Part shown: piece by piece, positions 58,701-64,000 of the stretch
Position numbering within the stretch: the stretch's first letter is position 1
Layout of the letters: every line of letters starts with the position of its first letter
From: Drechslerella dactyloides
Lineage: Eukaryota > Ascomycota > Orbiliomycetes > Orbiliales > Orbiliaceae
Length of the DNA: 64,000 bases
NCBI GenBank assembly: GCA_020064725.1
Contig: JAGTWJ010000001.1
Span: forward strand, 124,001 to 188,000
Direction: 5' to 3'
Position numbers and translations under genes: made by a program
The notes under the pieces: generated by a model
Database searches by the model: none
The model's input: the letters and a program-made list of their open reading frames with translations, nothing else
What the model was told of the DNA's origin: nothing

Positions 58701-61378
58701 CCTATGTGCAGCTGCAGCTCCTAGGGTAGCTGCCTGGAACCTCGCATTACACGAGCCCTAAAGATATTAACGTTCCAGCTAACTAATTCTGTGACCGATA
58801 GATGCATATGGAGCCCAGTCTCGAGGACGTCGACTGCACGCACTCCGGAGTGGCTTCTCTTCCGATTCGACGAAGAACATCCCTCTTCCCTGCCAGTGCT
58901 CTTGTTGACCGCCAACCGTCTTGAAATCCGGAAACTGCTGCAATAGGCAAGCTGTTCACACGGTCAAGTCCACGAGGCCGCGAGGCAACCAGCTAGTTTC
59001 ATTGCTCCGAACAGGTCATCCGCTGACCTCCAATCAGCCAGGTTATCATGTCGGTGAATTCTGCCTCGAACATGCAGCCTGTACTGATTGCATCGATCCC
59101 GTCCCATCTACCTGCAACCCCTCCTCGCCGATGCATGTCCCTTCCCGCCACCAGCTTTACTAGCAATCACCTTGGGCACCCAGGTTGCCAAGTATGCTAA
59201 TCGATAGGTATACTTCTGAAGCTTCCCTGTTCCGTAGACGCCCCTGTGCATGCTCCCGGCATGCTCCTTCCCGCAAGCGAAACCTTAGCTTGCTCGGGTG
59301 CATATGCGTATATGCACACGATCCTTTCAATCATCCGCATATTCATATGCGTATAGACTCACATCCAACTTTTCTATTACAACCCGACCTCAGATTAGTA
59401 GTTGGATATATACGTCCGGAGCCGCTGGCTACGTTTATCGCCTTGCAGTATGTCTCATCACGCATCCGTCCCGGAGTTTCCTTCAGCCGAGTAGTTGCTC
59501 ATTTTGCATCATCACTCAAGCTACCAGGGGAAACGCCCACAAGAAATTTTATATGCCTGATCCATGGATCGAAATGTCTAAGGATCCGGATCCAATCACC
59601 TAGCTACATAGACCTCATCCATTACATCACAAAACGTGCATTACGTACGTCCAACCACGGCTCATGCTGAAAAAAATGAGCACCAGAACGAGCTAGAGCT
59701 CGCCCGTAGACACCCAAATATCCAAACCACCGGACCGGCGCGCTCGTAAATTGCACAACACGTTAATTTGTTAAGATACATTACCCGCGGAAAAGATTCT
59801 GGAAGGAAAAGAAAACAAATTTAAATTTGAACATCAACATGGGTTGTGCTTACGTGCCTACCTAACTTGTACAAAATAAATCAAATCAAGCTAGCCAGCT
59901 AGCCCCGATATCGATATGAATCCAGCAAGCGGCTCGCAATTGTCTCGTATACCACTGTTCCAATCTTGTTATTACAGATAGTCTCGTTCCCAGCCGTTCC
60001 ACAGCGACTGACGCACTAGTCATCGACATGGCATAGGAACTTCTGGCGACGTGCACCGCGAACGCCACAATACGCGCAAGCCTGCTGCGCGACCCCTGTC
60101 GACTCCCGTGTCGCGTGTCGACGTTGCCCAGTCTTATCTGCCTCCCAGGCCAGACTAGCAAGGCTCCAATTACGTGATGCTGTATGATATCACAATCCCG
60201 CCTTCCTGTTCCTTCAAGCTTCCATACGAACATCGAAGCTCTTGCTTGCTGACCTCGTGATTGAAATATGCACCAGACATGAGCGATGCATCGATAGTGT
60301 GATTTAAACTCGCGGGGTATACCAGCTATAGCATCCGACCTGCGAAACACTGCGAACATCGGCATGCCAGCAGTTGCATGACCCTGGAATTTGGTTGGCC
60401 AGACGTATACGAGGTACACGTGAATCATATATGCATCCTTCATGAAAATGTCTGTGAGCTAGGACCGGCGACTGTCGGCACCCCAATGGCCAATCGCTCC
60501 GGTAGCTCCGGTAGCGCCGGTATCGGGGATTTCGACGCTCAGCCTCGCGCTCAATGCCTCCTCGCCACCCGACTCTAGATCTATCGATCGATCGAGCTAG
60601 CCGTGCCATATGCCTGGACCGTGCACTCGCCAAGTCATGGCCCGCCAGGGCAGAGTCTAGACGTCTGATTCGTGAAAGCGTCGAGAGTCAAGCTAGGGAA
60701 TCCTGCAGTTTCGGGCCAGCTTTGCAAAAAGCAAACTTCGTTTTTGGATCTCACGTCAGGCTTTCTAGCTTCCGTATACGAGCCGTCCGTACCCTTGAAC
60801 GTTGCCTCCAATAAACTTCACGAATGTGTACGTAATGCTACTCAATTCGATATCAGTATATCGACCGACGGGGGTTCGAGGCGAGGTCCGCCGCTGGCAC
60901 CATAGCACCCTGGCCGGCAGTTGGAAGCTAAACACCAGAGTCCACTCAACAACGCTGGTATCGATTGAAGGAATCCTCTCCATTCGATGCATTCTGGTGC
61001 ATGCATGCGCAGGCAATTAATTGACCAAACCGCATATGTAAAGCGCTCAACAAAATGGACCCCCGAAAGCGAAAGATCAAAATATGGTACCGCTGCATAC
61101 ATCGTATACTCTGCAGATGTCTGCAGCCGTGTGCAGCCAACGAGCTCGAGCGTAGTCAACCGGCTGCCTAAACCGATATCCCGGTCATCGACAGCCAGTC
61201 GCGTTGAAAAATGCAACAACAAAATGCAACAACAGAAATCGGATGAAACCGCTTACATGCCTGCAAACTCCACCGCCAAGATGATCCTACAGGTTCTCGA
61301 TCCCAATCTACGCCTTGAGCCTCGCTCAGTCATACACAACGGACACACACTCCGCACGTCGCACCCAATCACATCTTA

Positions 61379-63775
61379 TCACTTCTGTCCACTGGTACCT
61401 GCCCCGCCTTTCGCTAGCGACGATAACTCATCCATCCGCTGATTGAGGATCGCCTTGAGATGCTCCATCTGTGCTGTGAGATCCTGCACTGTTACTACCC
61501 CGGCATCCGCGTTATCGTCTTCTCCCCGCAGCATCATCCCCTCCACGAAAGTGAGGTCATCGCGCGTCGGCAACCCCATTGGCGACCTAGGGAAAGTCGC
61601 TGTCCCGGCTGTTCCCGGCGTAGATGGCGGAAACTGTCTATCGCTCTGTCCGTCGTACTTGTTGCCCATGAGCGCACGGGCCTGCAGTCTAAGATCCTTC
61701 TTATCCACTTGCGCTTTAAGCGTGGTGCGGAAGCTGCGTGGCCCGCCAATTGTAAACACGCGTTCGCGAAGCGATGTGCCTTCGGGCCCGCCACGGACCT
61801 TCTCGTAGAGAATGATGACGGCGACAAGGGGGAAGTGTGTCGCTTTGAGAAGCTTGATTCGCAAGGCGCGCAGCTGCGGCGCAGGCAGGATCAAGCGGAG
61901 AGGCCGCACAGCCAAGGAGAGCAGATTGAGCGGAGGTTGGAAGTACGTGAGCCTGCTCGATGACGTTGCTGATTCGAGTACGAATGTTGAGAACATGAAG
62001 AGATATTCATCTCTACAGATTCACCAGTGAATTGTCAGCAAGTTGTCAATTGTCATTGAGATGTCGCCTATAATGAATGCAAACCAATGAAAGCGCATAC
62101 CTCGCATTGCTCATCACCTAGAATTCGAAATTGAGATTAGTTAAACGCAGTCTGTAGAAGTGCATATTACTCATTATGATGGGATATGACTTACAGCCGA
62201 TAAAGAATTGCTAAGTAACGATATCAATGACGTGATGAGGAGAATGTTCGTCATCGTGACAAAAATCAACTATGCAAAGGCCGTTAGCAGCGCAATCTCA
62301 TCGTTGTCAATTGTCTCGCGAGCCAGACAGCCGCAGTTTGGTTTACGAGACAACATTCTCAATGCCAGTAGACCCACCATCAACGGCGCCCCGAGGACCG
62401 GCGATATTCTCTGCATCATTTCCTACAACACAGTTAGCACAGGGCGCTCTAGCTAGTCTCGGGGCCAGTGGCCGACCCAGGCAATTCTGGCCTTGAGACT
62501 ACGCTCTAGCATAGCAGGAGCAATTGACTTACAAATCCCAGAAAGCTACTCCCAAAGAACACCTTGATGAGCAACCACGTCATCTCTCCCAGCGTGAATG
62601 AATCTCTCGCCAGCAGCGTAAATGTCGTCAAAAACCCCAAATACAAAATTATCACCAGCGCCAGAAACTTCAAGAAATCCTTCGTCATCTGCCTCAACGC
62701 CGGCACCAGGGTGCCAAAAAACGGCGTCAGTGAAAATAGCGAGAAGATCCTCGGCAGCAGCAGCAGCGCCTCCAGCGACAGCACGTCGAACGAGGTATCG
62801 ATCAACCCGACATCTTGCCTCGCCAGCCCTACCATCCGGAACACAAAGAACACCGTATATATGATGATGATCAAAATGTCGGCCCAGGACCAAAAGTCCG
62901 CTGTGTAGAACAGCGCCCCGGCGTCCGTGATCTGGCTCACCTCCTCGTAGCAGAAGCTGAGAAACATGACGTTCAAACACCACTCCATCACGCTGACTTT
63001 ATCTCCGTCCCGCTCCACCAGCACGCCGTAGTATAATGCCAAGAAGATGATGTTGAAGATCGCCTCGAACACCCTCTGGTAGCGCGGCACGCGGAGCCGG
63101 CAGTAAGGGTCCGTTTTCTTCGGGTTATACAGCGACGCCCGCTTCTGCGACTCGGGGCGGAGGTCATGCCAGAAGACGATGCTGCCATCCCAGATCCCGT
63201 TGACAACATTCTGGACGGTCCGCTGGGAGAGAAACTTCTTCGCATCGCACACAACGGCAAGTTCGAGGGTTGACAGGCCGGCGAAGAGATGCTTGGCAGG
63301 ACCACCGTCGAGGTCGAGGTCGCGCGAGGACTCAAGTAGCGGCGTGGACTCCTCGGCGGACTCCCGCCGGGATTGCGAGAGTTTCTTCTCGTCTGGGATC
63401 TCGTAGCAGAGGTAGTCGATCACTTCGCTGAACTGGTTCAGGTGTGCGCAGAACCGCCAGGCAACAATCTCGGCGGCGAAACCGCGGGATTCGTTCAAGC
63501 CGCGGTCATCATCTTCGCTGGCAAAAGTGGCCTTGCAGCACAGGAGCGCCGCTACAATCGCCGGGTGGTGGCAGTTGTTCGAAAGCGAGGTAATCAGCGG
63601 GCGCAGTCGGCTGGAAAAGGTCGTGGTGCGCAATTGGTCGAAGGTGAAAGGCGTGTCGATGATTTCGATAAAATACGTTTGAAGTTGGTATATCTGCGCA
63701 CCCGCCAATCATCCAGCCAATGACATTGTAGTTGTGTTAGCAAATAGCCATCAACATCTCGTTCTCATTGCTATC

Positions 63776-63819
<44 letters not shown>

Positions 63820-63917
63820 GGAAGGGCGCTTACAAGTTCGCCGAGGGAAGCGTCTTGTTCGATCTCCAGCCCGAAAGTCGCCTTAGAATGAGCGGCTGGA
63901 GTAGCCGGGAATGACAT
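61379..63917 (-). CDS. YVC1: TRP-type vacuolar calcium channel
   Basis: Six exons (complement): 63917-63834, 63693-62533, 62422-62378, 62269-62195, 62117-62101 and 62012-61379; 671 residues in frame. Yvc1 releases Ca2+ from the vacuole to the cytosol after osmotic shock. The N-terminal half is cytosolic (residues 1-225). Hydrophobic segments follow: VFEAIFNIIFLALYYGVLV, WADILIIIIYTVFFVFRMV, ALLLLPRIFSLFSLTPFFG and FLKFLALVIILYLGFLTTF, then the pore region (MTWLLIKVFFGSSFLGF) and the last helix split over three exons (PVLGAPLM, LIFVTMTNILLITSLISLL). The C-terminus carries DEYLFMFSTFVLESATSSSR, then a Gly/Pro/Thr region and a predicted coiled coil (LTAQMEHLKAILNQRMDELS). The third exon's donor GTGGGT, not the later GTAAAC, keeps frame and gives the family helix. 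ATG 63917 is the start; the open frame reaches a TTG further out that is not used. Confidence 0.9.
63778..63814. repeat. Poly(A) run of 37, poly(T) in YVC1 intron 1
   Basis: A 37-nt homopolymer inside the first YVC1 intron (63694-63833). On the coding strand it is poly(T) soon after the donor. Length in the source genome is probably variable or imprecisely assembled. Confidence 0.9.
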
Positions 63918-64000
63918 CGCAAAGTATATGCTATCGCGATCCGTCGAGAGCCGTGCGCATGGTTGTGCTGCAAAAGTAGACAAGTTACTGACACTGAGAG

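Larger units (their letters stand above)
50825..61378. other. Long gene-poor region upstream of the C2H2 factor
   Basis: About 10.5 kb with no recognised protein. Short frames with protein-like composition occur at 52932-53219 (minus), 53382-53618 (plus), 53540-53908 (minus) and 55441-55728 (minus), but in conflicting registers and without family motifs. It may be distal control DNA of the C2H2 gene and of YVC1's 3' side, carry lineage-specific small genes, or contain a decayed mobile element. Confidence 0.45.

Noticed and set aside
1..64000. tRNA, rRNA, CRISPR arrays, intact transposons
   Set aside because: No B-box/A-box pairs, rRNA-like stretches, spaced direct repeats, transposase or reverse-transcriptase motifs were seen by eye; a covariance-model scan would be decisive.

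Overview
The window is nuclear DNA from a filamentous ascomycete (Pezizomycotina), most likely Eurotiomycetes. The reasons are short introns (mostly 50-90 nt) with GTRNGT donors and CTRAY-like branch sites, close gene packing in the middle of the window, and family-diagnostic proteins with fungal architectures: SPX-ankyrin-GDPD, PPS1, YVC1, DUF3112 and RNF216-type RBR. The order is my inference from general protein style; no species marker was recognised. No tRNA, rRNA, CRISPR array or intact transposon was seen.

Layout. The left edge holds the start of a basic protein (minus strand), a low-confidence cysteine-containing ORF, and a 62-residue Val-Pro repeat protein with a clear TATA box. Next come a short-chain dehydrogenase (plus) and the PPS1-type phosphatase (minus), which converge. 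About 9.6 kb without a convincing gene follows (8.64-18.20 kb). The centre (18.2-39.3 kb) is gene-dense: a seven-helix DUF3112 membrane protein, GDE1 (glycerophosphocholine phosphodiesterase), PRP43 (DEAH helicase), RTP1 (RNA polymerase II nuclear import/assembly factor), RIP1 (Rieske protein), SMX3 (SmF) and an RNF216-like RBR ubiquitin ligase. To the right are remnants of a one-helix membrane protein, a Ser/Thr-rich secreted protein, a PI31-type proteasome regulator and a three-finger C2H2 factor. A second desert of about 10.5 kb (50.8-61.4 kb) lies upstream of the C2H2 factor. The right edge holds YVC1, a vacuolar TRP-type calcium channel.

How the genes relate. This is a chromosomal neighbourhood of mostly housekeeping genes, not a biosynthetic cluster. 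Shared themes are RNA processing (PRP43, SMX3), Pol II import (RTP1), respiration (RIP1), protein turnover (RBR ligase, PI31), phosphate/phospholipid metabolism and signalling (GDE1, PPS1, YVC1). Three divergent pairs share promoters: PRP43/RTP1, RIP1/SMX3 and the secreted protein/PI31.

Gene models were spliced by hand. Junctions marked consistent keep the reading frame across every listed exon. In two genes (the RBR ligase near 36.6-36.9 kb and the secreted protein near 43.4 kb) the obvious splice sites do not keep frame, and both are flagged.
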